NCBI GenBank assembly: GCA_021732995.1 | Contig: JAKFWA010000030.1 | Span: 1-64,000, forward strand | DNA length: 64,000 bases | Reading direction: 5' to 3' | DNA from: Planctomycetaceae bacterium | GTDB taxonomy: Bacteria; Planctomycetota; Planctomycetia; Planctomycetales; Planctomycetaceae | In this document: one piece after another, positions 12,082 to 24,400 of the stretch | Layout: each line of letters starts with the position of its first letter | How positions within the stretch are numbered: the first letter of the stretch is position 1 | Translations under genes and position numbers: made by a program | The notes under the pieces: generated by a model | Told to the model about the DNA's origin: nothing | Seen by the model: only the letters and a program-made list of their open reading frames with translations | Databases searched by the model: none

Positions 12082-13020
12082 CCTTTGATATCAATGAAAG
12101 AGGGCAGTTGCTAAAGCGGAGCTGTTGCCCCAAGTTGGGCGAGGGAGTTTGCGTTTCCTCAGTCCCTCAGGAGCAGCACGATGATGTATCTGGGAATCGA
12201 CCAGCACGCACGCCAACTGACGATCTCGCTACGAGACGAGAATGGCGACGTAATCCAGGCACGGCAGGTGTCGACGCAGCCCGAGAAGGTGCAAGCCTTC
12301 TTCACCGCGTTGACACGCGACTGTGCCGCGCGGGGCGAGTCGTTTATCGCGGTGGTGGAAGTCTGCGGGTTCAACGACTGGCTGCTCAAGATGTTGCAGG
12401 ATTATCGCTGTCACCGCGTGATCCTGATTCAGCCGGAAGAACGCAAGAAGCAGAAGACAGACCGGCGCGATGCGTCGTCTCTAAGCGAGTTGCTGTGGTT
12501 GAATCGTGCGCGTTTCGTGGCCGGCAAGCCTGTGCGCGGCTTGCGGCAAGTGGAGATCGGGAGCACGTCCGATCAAGAGGATCGGCGTCTGACAACGCTC
12601 CGGCAAGAGGCCAGCCAGGCTCGGACGCAGATCATCAACAAGATCAAACACCTGTTGAGACGGCATAATCTGCAATGGAGCCTGCCGACGAAGACGTTTC
12701 CCACACGGGAGGCACTGGCCTGGCTCACGCAATTGAGCTTACCGACAATTGATCGGCTGGAGATGGATTATCTCATTGTGGATCTGGAACAAGCGCAACA
12801 GCGGATCTTGGACCTGGAGCGCGTGATTCGAGAGCGTTGCGGCCAGAATAAGCAGGCGCATTTGCTGTGTTCGATGCCCGGTATCAGTTACTTCACGGCG
12901 ACGTCCTTGGTGTGCCGCGTGGGCCGTGTCGAACGCTTTCCACGAGCTTGTAGCCTGGCGAACTATTGGGGACTGACACCGGGCCTTCGGTTCCGTAGTG
13001 CCATGACGCCTTGTGGGTAG
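12082..13020 (+). mobile_element. IS110-family element, copy A (longest copy; right end degraded)
   Basis: The left end begins CCTTTGATATCAATGAAAG, about 99 bp ahead of the transposase start. This left end is repeated eight more times in the window. The transposase is nearly complete but ends abruptly, and no right end matching the short copies (35695 and 43611) was found downstream. Just outside the left end, a 19-bp direct repeat (CGAAGCTTCCGGAGCCCTT) occurs twice in tandem at 12048-12066 and 12067-12085, touching the element. Confidence 0.8.
12181..13020 (+). CDS. IS110-family transposase, C-terminally truncated
   Basis: The 279-residue product starts after a good ribosome site (AGGAG, 7 bp). 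Its N-terminal RuvC-like DEDD domain has visible acidic positions: YLGID near residue 6, VVEVCG near 60, and TDRRDA near 100. The C-terminal transposase_20 region is recognisable (SMPGISYFTA, NYWGLTPG). It stops about 40 or more residues before the usual end, just after the GLTP motif, where the catalytic serine region should follow. IS110 enzymes use the DEDD site plus this serine with a bridge RNA to recombine ends, so this copy is probably inactive. It is the only copy here with more than the first third of the gene. Confidence 0.85.
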   Translation: MMYLGIDQHARQLTISLRDENGDVIQARQVSTQPEKVQAFFTALTRDCAARGESFIAVVEVCGFNDWLLKMLQDYRCHRVILIQPEERKKQKTDRRDASSLSELLWLNRARFVAGKPVRGLRQVEIGSTSDQEDRRLTTLRQEASQARTQIINKIKHLLRRHNLQWSLPTKTFPTREALAWLTQLSLPTIDRLEMDYLIVDLEQAQQRILDLERVIRERCGQNKQAHLLCSMPGISYFTATSLVCRVGRVERFPRACSLANYWGLTPGLRFRSAMTPCG

Positions 13021-13099
13021 GTTTCGGATACCCTGCGAATAGCGAAAATCTTAGCGAATCGAAAAAGCTGGTTTCGGCGATGAATTAGAGCTTGGGGCC

Positions 13100-13137
13100 A
13101 AAACCGGGTACACTTTTTGAAACTGTACCCGGTTTTT
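13100..13137 (+). terminator. strong intrinsic terminator-like hairpin
   Basis: A perfect 13-bp inverted repeat (AAAACCGGGTACA / TGTACCCGGTTTT) with an 11-nt loop ends in a T-run on the plus strand and begins with an A-run, so it could work in both directions. It lies 80 bp after the IS110 transposase stop. Confidence 0.7.
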
Positions 13138-13288
13138 GATCCAGCCTGTTTGATACTTCTGAGGCTCAGCGGATGGGCTCAGGCGAGTGCTTTTGAGGAT
13201 TCGAGATGGCAACGATTGCCCCGAATTCTCCCCGCCAACAAATGCGATTCATCTGATTAGTTTAAGTCCGATTTCTCACTCGCCAATC

Positions 13289-13704
13289 GGACGACATAGT
13301 GCTGTTCAACACAAGTGCCATATCCCGACTGAATAACGAGTTCCGAAAGTAACATGACGGCCAAGATTTTCCACCCTCTGCTGGCTCTGATTGCGTCCGC
13401 AACGAGTAATGAACTGGCAAAGTACATCGAGTTTTTGAAAGAGGAGAACAAGATTCTCCGAGCTCGACTTCCTGACCAGATCCATACGAAGCCTGAAGAA
13501 CGATCGAGGCTGGTGAAGCTCGGCAAGGCCATCGGACAAGCAGTCGAAGAACTGCTGACGATTGTTTCACCATCGACGTTCTACCGCTGGTGCCGGGAGG
13601 ACGGCCGCAGCAAGCAGCGTAAGAGCCCCAGAGCGGGCCAGCGTAAGTCACGCGAGATCCGCGAGTTCGTGGTTGAGGTCGCTCGGACCCCTTCGGTTCC
13701 GTAG
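13289..13704 (+). pseudogene. 5' fragment of DDE-integrase-type transposase
   Basis: An ATG at 13354 opens 116 codons that match the first 110 residues of the intact transposase at 14271 (KIFHPLLALIASATSNELAK against KIYHPLLALIASATNNELAR). The frame then ends where GFGYTR should follow. The upstream non-coding 60 bp is also shared (GACGACATAGTGCTGTTCAA at 13290 and 14217), so the left flank of the element was copied too. The DNA from 13705 to 14210 shows no gene. Confidence 0.8.
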
Positions 13705-14270
13705 GCCAAAGGTCTAAATGCAAAAACTTACGATTATTATTGGCGTAAGTTGATGCTGGGCTGCACTTTGCAGAAATGCACCAGTTCACTCTTCGACGGG
13801 CTCACATTTCCAGATTTTACTACCGTTTACGTTATCTTACTATAGATTCCGTGCCACAATCTGTGCCACGGATGTCGGAGACCGACGCTCGCAGTAAGAC
13901 TGCTTGAAGCGTCGGAATCGGACCACATGGCGGCGTGTTTGAGTGGATCAGAGATGGCTCTCATAGCCCTCGATCCCAGCATTGCTAAGCGAAGCCGCCA
14001 GTAAGCACCGGCTGCCAAATCGCCTGCTCCAGTCATCGCCGCAGAATCGTTTCGACGCTTGAAGCGATGGCACCATTCGGCGTCGTTTGAGACGCGAAGT
14101 TGGCCCTCAGAACGGCCAGAATGCGGCCGCAAAAACAGCTCGTCGGAGCACCCAAAAGGTACAATTCATGCGATCAGTTTTTATCGCGATTTTTTCGTGG
14201 CTCGCGGACGACATAGTGCTGTTCAACAGAAGTGTTATCTCCCCGTTTTATAGCGAGTTCCGACAATAGC

Positions 14271-15335
14271 ATGGCCGCCAAGATTTACCACCCGCTGCTG
14301 GCTCTGATTGCGTCCGCGACCAATAACGAACTCGCTCGCTATGTCGAGTTCTTGAAGGAAGAGAACAAGATTCTGCGGTCACGTGTTCCCGGTCAGATCC
14401 ACACGAAGCCAGAGGAACGGTCACGGCTGGTCAAACTCGGCAAGTCGTTAGGTCAGGCCGTTGAGGAACTGATCACGTTGGTCTCGCCCGCGACCTTCTA
14501 CCGTTGGTGCCGAGAACAGCAGACGACCAAGACCAAGAAGAACCCGAAGGCAGGTCAACGCAAGCCGCGTGAAGTGCGGGAGTTCGTAGTTGAGGTGGCT
14601 CGGACCACTGGGTTTGGATACACGCGAATTCTTGGCGAGCTTAGAAAAGTGGGAATCAAAAACATCAGCCGTCAGACCGTTCGAAACATCCTCAAGGAAG
14701 AAGGTATTGAGCCGGGGCCGAACCGCAAGAATGATTGCTGGGACAACTTTATCAAACGGCATGCGGAGACACTCTGGGCTGTGGATTTTTTCGCGGTGAA
14801 GAGTGTGACCATCAAGGGTATTCGCGATCTGTATCTGATGGTGTTCCTGTGCTTGGAGACTCGCGAGGTGATCGTCACGGAATCAACGGAGCATCCCAAC
14901 TCCGCTTGGGTCGTGGAGCAGACGAAAGAGTTCCTCGATCAGACGATGGATCGAGAAAAGAAGCCCTCCATCGTCATGCACGATCGGGATACGAAGTTCA
15001 CGAAAGAGTTTACGAAGGCATTGGAAGAGCAGGGCGTGCGCACCAACAAGTTGCCCATCACTTCACCGAACTTGAACGGCAGGGTGGAAAGGTTCGGGCT
15101 CACGCTAAAATATGAATGTTTGTTTAAGTTTATTATCTTCGGCAAGCGGCATCTCGATTACCTCGTGACGTCCTTTGTGGCTTATTACAACGCCCAGAGG
15201 TCACACATGGAACGCGAGCATCTTCCGCCTGTTCGCGAAGAGCCACATGAAGTGATGAAGTTCAAGCGGGACTCGGTGGAGATCAAGTCCTATGTGGGCG
15301 GGCTGGTGCCGTCGTTTGAGCGGAGGGCTGGGTAG
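14271..15335 (+). CDS. integrase-core (DDE) transposase
   Basis: The start at 14271 (MAAKIYHPLL) is chosen because the neighbouring partial copy begins at the same point; an upstream in-frame start at 14232 would add 13 residues. The 354-residue protein has an N-terminal helical/HTH part (residues about 1-120). An rve integrase core follows with acidic catalytic positions in WAVDFF, MHDRDTKF and NGRVERF. Such proteins are common in planctomycetes and cut and join DNA ends of their own element. It appears intact. Related fragments at 6.5 and 13.3 kb lie in the same orientation. Terminal inverted repeats were not identified. Confidence 0.85.
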   Translation: MAAKIYHPLLALIASATNNELARYVEFLKEENKILRSRVPGQIHTKPEERSRLVKLGKSLGQAVEELITLVSPATFYRWCREQQTTKTKKNPKAGQRKPREVREFVVEVARTTGFGYTRILGELRKVGIKNISRQTVRNILKEEGIEPGPNRKNDCWDNFIKRHAETLWAVDFFAVKSVTIKGIRDLYLMVFLCLETREVIVTESTEHPNSAWVVEQTKEFLDQTMDREKKPSIVMHDRDTKFTKEFTKALEEQGVRTNKLPITSPNLNGRVERFGLTLKYECLFKFIIFGKRHLDYLVTSFVAYYNAQRSHMEREHLPPVREEPHEVMKFKRDSVEIKSYVGGLVPSFERRAG

Positions 15336-15408
15336 GCGAAGCCAGCGAGATCCGCCGAAGGCGAGTGCGATTCGATTTCTCCCTGAGGATGCGTCAGAAG
15401 AGATGTTC

Positions 15409-18400
15409 TTAAAGCGCATCAATCCAACTTGGCAGCAGGGCGAAGACATCGGCGATTGTCGTGTCGCCAGCACCGGCAACCCTGATATCGAGAGGATCGT
15501 TTTCGAGAATATCCGCCCCGCCACCGCCGTCTAGCGAATCGCTCCCGTCTCCACCCACAACGGTGCCATCGTTGCGATTGCCACCGCTGAGCGTGTCGCC
15601 CGCGCTACCTCCGAATAGAGTGTCGTTACTGCGGCCTCCGAGGAGTACGACGGGAACCGTGGCCAAGGAAGCGTCGAGCTTGTTGGCTCCGACTCCGCCG
15701 ATCAGCACGATGCGCTCAACCAACGTCGGCGTGTCTGTGCCGGTCGCGGTGATGGCAGACGTAATCGTCACTCCGTTGATCGTGAAGTCCGCGTTCGCCT
15801 TTTCGACGACGTAGTCCGTTCCGGCGCCGCCATCGATCACATCATTGCCCGCACCGCCGGAGAGCACATCGTCGCCGTCATTGCCCACGATACCGTCGGC
15901 CTTTGAGCCGCCTAGTAACGTATCGTTGCCGACACCACCCGATAAGAAGACCGGCACAGTCGCCTGCCGCGCATCAAAGAAATTGTTTGCCGCGCCGCCA
16001 CTGATCTGAATGCGTTCGATGGCCAGTACGGTGTCCGAACCCATGCTCGTGGTGCTGACAGTAATACCAACTATCGTGATATTCGTATCCAGCACCTCAT
16101 TAATACGGTCAAAGTCGGCACCGCCATCCAGCGTGTCGTTGCCGAGGTCTCCTTGCAGAGTATCCAAGCCCGCGCCGCCACTTAATGAATCGTTGCCGAT
16201 GGCGCCGACCAGCGAGTCCGCACCATCGCCGCCGTTGATGACATCATCACCCTGCAAGCCGTAGAGCCGATCATCACCCGCATCACCATTGAGCGTGTCG
16301 TTCGCGGTGTTGCCTTGCAGTGAGTCATTGCCATCGCCGCCGCTGAGCAAGCCCGCTTCGGTTTGGCCGCTCAAAAAGTCATTGCCCGCACCGCCCGACA
16401 GCGTGTCGATGCCCGCGCCGCCGATGAGCACGTCGTTGTCAGCGTCGCCCAGGATCGAGTCATTGCCATTCTGGCCGTTGAGATTGTCAGCTCCATCACC
16501 GCCGTTGAGAGTGTCATTGCCACTGCCCGTGAAGATGGTGTCGCTGCCCGCTCCGCCGCTAATCGAGTCCGCACCCGTTGCCGTGAAGATCATGTCCGCA
16601 CCGGGTGTGCCCGTAATCACATCGTTACCGCCACCACCATTGATCGTCGTGACGCCAGTATTGGTGAATGCGTTCGCGCTGATGAAGTCGCGCATCGCAC
16701 CGCCGGTCAGATCCGCGAATTCAAAGCCCAGCAACGAATCGGCCGACAGCGTTGTTGTGCCGACCTTCACAACGAGCGAAGTGCTCGTCAGTGTGATCGT
16801 GCGAACCTGCCCCGCCACAACATCGGTATAAGCGACATCCCGGAACCCATCCGTTCCGGCGCCACCATTGAGCGTGTCGTTGCCGACGCCACCCGTGAGT
16901 GTGTCATTACCACCTTGGCCATCAATGTTGTCCGCCTGAATGCCACTAATCAGCACATCGTTTCCACCACCGCCAAACATCGTCACGGGAATCCCCGCTG
17001 CCGAAGCATCCAAAACATTCGCGGTTCCGCTGCCGAAGAGGACTGCTCGCTCAAAGCCACTCAAGGACTCCACCACCGCTGCACCACCGACACCAATCGA
17101 CAACTGCGTCGCAGACAACACTAAGTTCGTTGTGGTGGATTCGCTCAACACGTCTGCCGTCCCGGCTCCGCCAACCAGCACGTCGACGCCGTCACCGCCG
17201 ATGATCGAGTCGTCGTTGTCCTGACCATTGAGAAGGTCGTTGCCTAGACCGCCATCAATCGTGTCGTTACCTGTCCCGCCGAAGACCGTATCAAAGCCGT
17301 CTCCGCCAGAGATGCTGTCGGCACCTGCGCCGCCGGTGACGAAATCGTGACCGGCTCCCGCCAGCACACTGTCGTTGCCTGCTCCTGCATCGATCTGAGT
17401 CGCACCCGAAAACGCCGAAGTTGTGATGACGTTGGCACTATCACCACCAGTGAGACGTGCGGCTTCGATGCTGGTTAGCACGTCGGTCCCGAGTCCCAAG
17501 AACTGTGAATTCGACAGCGTGAAGTTCGCATTGCCTACCGCTTCGAGTGTGTCGGTCCCCGGACCACCGACGACAACGTCATCGCCCGCACCCGGCACGA
17601 ACGCGTCGGCGAAACCGCTACCGGTCAGCGTGTCGGGACCATCGTTGCCAACCAGCCGCACGCTCACTCCCATAGCGTTCGTAAAGCCGTTCGCAGACGA
17701 CACGCCGCTCAAGTCCAAGCGATCTCCGAGCAGGCTGCCTTGCACAACGATGCTGCGCACTGCTGCCGCAGAAACGGTGAGTTGAGTGTCCAACACACCA
17801 TTCACATGTAATTCGACAAAGCCGCCGAGGCCAGAGATTTCCACTTCACCAGTGGTTGGTAGCGTGACGGTGAACTGTCCGGTTCCGGCATCGAAGGTTG
17901 CGTCATAACTTTGCTGTGTGCCGAAGTTGATGTTGCTGGCCGATGGCCCGTTTGTCGTTAAGCGCACGGTTTGCGAGCTCCGTCCCGGACCATTGCGAAG
18001 CGTACTGACGGTCTTTGCTCCGCTGTTGACGACGACCAAATCGGGATCGGAGTCGCGATCCAAATTGACCGCCGCCAGCGCGAAGCCTTTCGACGTTGCT
18101 GTCGCGTTGAAGAGGCTGCCCAAATCAGCAGCTCCATAGGCCACCGACTGCGTAAAGGGTTCCGCGACATCGCCCGAGTTGAAGAACAGCATCAGCGGTT
18201 GAGCGCTGTCGCCATTTCCCTGAGTGACCGCCAAATCGGGGCCGTTGCGGCCATCGAAGTCCGCCACTGACAGCGCGGACGGAGCACTCGTACCGCTCAA
18301 CGTCGAGAGCCGAGTGAAGTTGGCTGCACCGTCGTTGCTCAGGATCATGATGCTGCCAGAAAGCTGATTAGCCACTGCCAAATCGTTGCCAAGCCGCCCA

Positions 18401-21400
18401 TCAAAATCACCGACCGCCAACGCCAACGGACCATCGCCGACCGTGATTTGCCGAGCGACCGAATCAAAAAGCCCCATGCCGTTGTTGCGATTCAGCCAGA
18501 CATGGACTTTGTCCGAGTCGAAGTCCGTTGCCGCGAGGTCCAGCGCGCCGTCGTTGTTGAAGTCGGCAGCAACCAAATCGGATGGCAAGCCGGCGAGCGT
18601 CAGAATCTGCGGCGCGGAGAAGGTCAGATTGCCCAAGTTCAGCCAAACGAAGACGCGATGAAACGTGCCGCTGATATCGATGGTGGCGAGGTCCGATCGA
18701 CCATCGTTGTTGAAGTCATGCGAGATCAGTTTCGAAGGGGCTCCGAAGTCCGTGCCGCCGGGTGAACTCAGAATCAAGTTGGTACGGCCCGCAGCGGGAA
18801 TGGTCTCGAACTGCCCGTTCCCGAGATTCTTGGCGATTGCCACATGCCCGAACTGCAACCGTGAGACCGCCAGGTCCGGGAACGTGTCGCTGTCAAAATT
18901 CCCCAGCGCGACGCCGTAGGGCACGCCACTGACCGTCAGGGTTTGGCGGGTGGCGAAAGACTGGTCGCCCGAGTTCGTCAGTACCGACACGTTGCCGTTG
19001 CCTGAGTCCACGATCACCACATCGTTGTCGCCATCGCGGTCCACATCGCCAGCCGTGACAGCTCGCGGGGTAGCGTTGGTCAGTGACACATCGCTAGCGG
19101 ACAGCGCAATCTCATGCGCGGTCGTCAGCGATTGGCCCAGGACGACTTGAGCCGGCAGCACGTCATACAGACCCGCTTCCAACCCGGTGAAGACATAGGT
19201 GCCGGGCAACTCGACGACATTCGCCGTACTCGGGTCATCACCGCTGAGCGTTGTGGTTTGCAGGTCACTCGGATCGAGCATGCCGTTGTGGTTGAGATCG
19301 AGATACACCACCTGGCCAACCAGGCCCGGTTCGCCAGCGTCTGCGACGCCGTTGCCGTTGAGGTCTTGGAACAACCGCCCGCTGATGCTCTTGTTGCCGC
19401 CGGCTCCGATGGCTGCATTGGGGTCGTAGCGGGCGAAGTCAACGTCGGTGGCGACCATGCCCGGTGTCAGCACGAGGTCCCAGGCGCGACTGTCCGAGGT
19501 CTCATCGACATGCACCGCGCGCGTCAGTGGTTCGTCGGTGTGGAGGTCGATCTTCCAAACAGTGGCGCTGGCTTCGGTGACGTTGCCGTTGTCGATCACA
19601 TACAGCGCGTCGTTGAAGAAGGTCAGCTCGGCCAGCTGATCGAAGCGCTCGTCCGCCGCGATGACAGTCGGTGTTCCGCCGGTGATCGGCAGCGCATAGA
19701 CCGCGCGATCGCCGGTCACGTAGATCATGCCGCCCTGCACCGCGATGCCGCGCGGCACGCTGCCGGGAATCGTCTCTCCGAAGGCCGTGAAGCTCGGCAT
19801 GCTGCCCTCGAAGAGCGTCGTGAAGCTCTCGCCATTGAGCGGAATGGACACCATTCGCGTCGGCTGATCGAGCGACCGATCCGCGCCCGGTGCGATGTAG
19901 CCCGGATCGGCGACATACACGACGCCGTTGCTTTCTTCGAGAAACTGCGGTCGCGCCGTGTTTAGAAACCCGGAGTACTGCGCCGTCCCGAGTGGCGTGA
20001 TCTCACTCGCCGAGACATCGGGCTTCGCGGGCAACTGAGCCAAGCGCCCGCGCACCGAGTCGGCGGCGATCAGCATCGGCAACGCTCCCGCTCCGGTAGC
20101 CATGACGACATCAACTCCCGACACAGCCACCAGTTCATTGGCTGATCCTGTCGTCAGCGAGCTGGCAGAGATCAACTCCGCCGGTCCCCCGGCAAGCGGC
20201 TGCCGGAAGAGCTGTGAGCGATTCGAGTCCGCATTCTGATCCGCCCAATAAGCAAAGGTGCCGTCGCTCGTGACCCCTTGCGGATGGTCCGCCGCCGCGA
20301 ACGTCGTGACTGATAGCCCGTCGCCACTGACTCGGAAAACAGACTGCTCATTGAAGCCACTCGCCGAACCCTCCGACCCCGTCAGCAAGAACCCACCGAG
20401 CCCATCTGCCGCGATGTCGTTCCCGACCCGCAACGGCGCATCGATCGCGAACGGAGTGACTTCGACCTGGCCCAGAGAACGCTGCGGCACGGTCTGTACG
20501 AACTCCAGCCGGTCATCACTGACCAAATCGACGACGCGATAGGTCCGCGAGGGCTGCGCGATATTCGTGAAGGCATCGAGATTCGAGAACGCGTACCGGC
20601 CATTGGAATCCGTGACGGCAATCAGTTCGCCAGCATCCCTGCGGTCGTTCGTATTCGCGTCAATAAAGACCGAGGCTCCAACGATGGCATCTTCACCATC
20701 TTCCCGGACTCCGTTCCGATTCCGATCTTGAAATAACTCCCCGCGAATCGAAGCGGTCTGCGGTTGCAATCCAAAGTTGACCCCCTGCCGCACTTCGCCA
20801 CCACTGAGAAAAACGGGGTGCGCACTCGTCCCGCGACCGAACACGACGTAGCTTTCACCTGTGGAATACCCATTCGGATCGCCGCGATAGGCCCCGACAA
20901 TAATGTCATCGAAGCCATCGCCGTTCACGTCTCCCGCGTTCGACACCGACCCGCCGGAGTAGTCGTTCGCATCATTACCGTCGAGCCGGAAGCCGTTTGT
21001 GCCATCCAACATGGAAAGTTCCAGCGCAGCAACGAACTCACTTGACTTCCCAAAAACCACATAGCTCTCGCCCGCGTTGCTTTTCCCGTGTGGATCCCCA
21101 TCACGCGCCCCGACGATCAAGTCGTCGAAACCGTCGTCATTCACGTCACCCGCACTCGATACCGAATGCCCCGCCCGGTCGCCCGCGTCAACGCCATTAA
21201 GTTGGAAACCATTCGTCCCATTCAAACCGGAAAGACGCAGACTCGAAACGGAATCGGTCGACTTTCCAAAAACTACGTAACACTCACCCGCGTTGTATTT
21301 CCCATTGGGGTCGCCTTTTACGGCCCCGATAAGCAAGTCATCGAAGCCATCCCCGTTCACGTCACCTGCGCTTGCTACCGCACGGCCCGAGAGATCATCG

Positions 21401-24400
21401 TGATCAATGCCGTCGATTCGAAAACCGTTGCTGCCATTCAACGTGTTCAAGCTCAAAATGGCGACAAATCTGCTCGACTTCCCGAAGACCACATAGCTCT
21501 CGCCCGCAACATCGATCCCGTTCGGATCACCGTAATAAGCCCCGACAATGATGTCATCGAAGCCATCGCCATTCACGTCTCCCGCGCTAGACACCGAAAC
21601 GCCAGATTGGTCGTACGCGTCAATGCCATCGAGACGAAAACCGTTCGTGCCATCCAGGGTTGAGAGGTTCAACGCGGCAGTGAATCCATTTGACTTTCCG
21701 AACACGACGTAGCTCTTCCCCGCAGCATTTTTATCGTTCGGACGAGCACGAAAGGCCCCGATAAGTAGGTCGTCGAAGCCGTCACCATTGACGTCGCCTG
21801 CGTTAGACACCGAATGGCCAGAACGGCCGCCCACGTCGCTGCCGACTACCCGGAAGCCAGTCGTGCCGTCTAGAGAAGCTAGATCCAAGGTTCCACCGAA
21901 CCCGTTAGACTTCCCAAACACTATGTAGCTCTCGCCTACGTCGTCGTTCCCATTCGGAGCAGCATAAGGGGATCCAATGATCAAGTCGTCGAAGCCGTCG
22001 CCGTTTACGTCTCCCGCGTTCGACACAGAAACGCCGGAGCGGTCATTGGCATGAATGCCGTCGAGGCGGAAGCCCATTGTGCCGTCCAGCGTGGAGAGGT
22101 CCATCGCAGCAGCGAACCCGCTCGACTTCCCGAATACCACGTAACTCTCTCCTGCGTCGCTATCCCCGTTAGGATCGCCTCGATAGGCCCCAATGAGCAG
22201 GTCGTCGAAACCGTCGCCATTCACGTCCCCAGCGCTCGACACCGACCGACCGGAATTGTCGGACACGTTAATGCCGTCGAGGCGGAAGCCGGTCGTACCG
22301 TTCAGAGTGCTCAGGTCAACGCTGGCCGGTGCCGTGACTTGCAGGCCGGGCGGTCTAACAAGGGTCAATCGGTAATGAGTGCGAGCCGTCGGCAGGTTGA
22401 GGAAGGCGTAGGCTCCGCTGTTGTCGGTCTCGGTCGATGGCTCGCCGGGGTCAAGAACACCGTTGTGGTTGGCATCGAGAAACACAGTCAAGTTTGGGTA
22501 AGCCACTTCTCCGGCATCGCGAATGGTGTCGCCGTCTAGGTCGAGAAAGACGGTGCCGCGGATTTCACCCGGCAGGGCGAAGTTGCCGAAAGCGTTTTCC
22601 AAACGGTCCTCGCCGGGGGCCAGCGTGAACGAGTAACGGCCATTCGTCGGTGAAGCCGGGTTGGGCAGGGTTTGCATCCACCCGGTCTGCAAGACTTCGG
22701 CAATGACGTAGCTACCAGGCGCGACGGTACTGAAGACATACGAGCCATTGTTGCTCGTGACCGTGCTGCGTTCGCCGACGTCGAGCACGCCGTCGTTGTT
22801 CGTGTCGAGGAAGATCGTCCAGCCGGAGAGGCCGGGTTCGTCGGTGTCGCGCTGACCGTTCTGATTGAAGTCGTGGAAGGCGAGGCCAGAAATCGAGCCG
22901 AACAGCACGAACTCGACGGAACCGATATCGGTGGTCGCAGTACCGTTGTTGTCGCCGTCATTCGTCCGCGAGAGCCCGCGTTGATCGACCGTCAGGCCGG
23001 AGACCGCAACGCCTGTGTCGATCACTCCACTGCCGACATTCGGACGATGGGTCAGCGTCGGGCCGCCGTAGTTCGCCAGCGGTGCGAGGTTCGCGTTCTG
23101 CGGCGCTGCGGTGGTGCCGATGATGTCTTGGCGACTCGCATCAAATCCGAGTGCGTTGCCAACGATGCCAACCAAATTGTTACCGCTGCCCGTCGCGCTA
23201 ATTGTCCCGGCGACGTCGATGTTGGGTTGGCTCTGAACTAGCGTGTTTCCGGAGACGATTGTGTTGACCAGCCTCGCAGTGCCGGTCGTTCGCGCGAGGC
23301 CGCCGCCGGCGCTGTCGGCGGTGTTGAGCGTCGTGGTCACGTTCGTCAGCAGCAGCACTCCGGCGTTGAGATGCAGGCCGCCGCCGATGGTCTCCGCCGT
23401 GTTCGTCGAGAATGTTGCGTTCGTGACCGTCGTCGTGTTGGCATGAACCGAGAGACCGCCGCCCGACGTCCCCGCTGCGTTGTTATGAAACGTGCTGCGT
23501 TGGATCGACGCTTTGCCTTTGAGGTTCTTCAGTCCGCCGCCGTCCGAACCGGTCGCCGTGTTGAAGGACAACGTCGAGTCGAGAATTGTCAGCGTGTCGT
23601 TTGCGCTCGCCGTTGTGACGTTGTTAAGGACTCCGCCACCGCCGCCCGATGTTGCCGTGTTGCTCGTCAACGTGACGTGATCGAGCGTCAAAAAGCCGCC
23701 ATTCAAGATGCCGCCGCCGCCCAGTCCGTCGCTGGCCGAGCCGCCTCGAATCGTCAGGTTCCGCAGCGTCAACGAGATGCCGGGCTGAACATGAAAGACG
23801 CGATCCAAGCTCGCCGCGTCGATGATGCTGGTCGCTGTATCGACACCTTCAATCGTCAGGTTCTGGCGAATGTCGAGATCGCCGGTTGCCGACGAAACAT
23901 CTTCTCCCGCTCCCGCCAATGTCAGCGTGAAGGTGCCAACCCCCAGCTTGATAGTGTTGGCATCGGCGTTGGAGTTCGATTCTTGAATCGCTGCTCGCAA
24001 AGTGGCTCGCCCCTGCGCATCTTCAGGCCGACCGTCGCCGATGTTGCCATCCACCGCATCGACGGTGCTGGTCACTCGCAGGTCATCGGGGTTCGGGATG
24101 TTGATCTCGAACGAACCCAAGAGTTGCGATGCCGCCTTGTTTCCAATCGTGTCCGCGACTTCGTTGCCCAACAGCGAGATCCGATACGTCGCGTTGTCCG
24201 TGTTGGTCCATGTCCCGCTGGGGGCCGTGATGCGATAGACGACATCGCGCGGCGAACCGTTCGTATTGGGCGTAACGCTGACGAGGCTGACAGTCGTGTT
24301 GAATGTCACTCCGTCCGCACGCACGACGGTGATGTCACTTGCACCGAGACTGCTCACGTTGAGCGCGACGTTGTCCGTGTAGCGAATGGAAACATCCTGC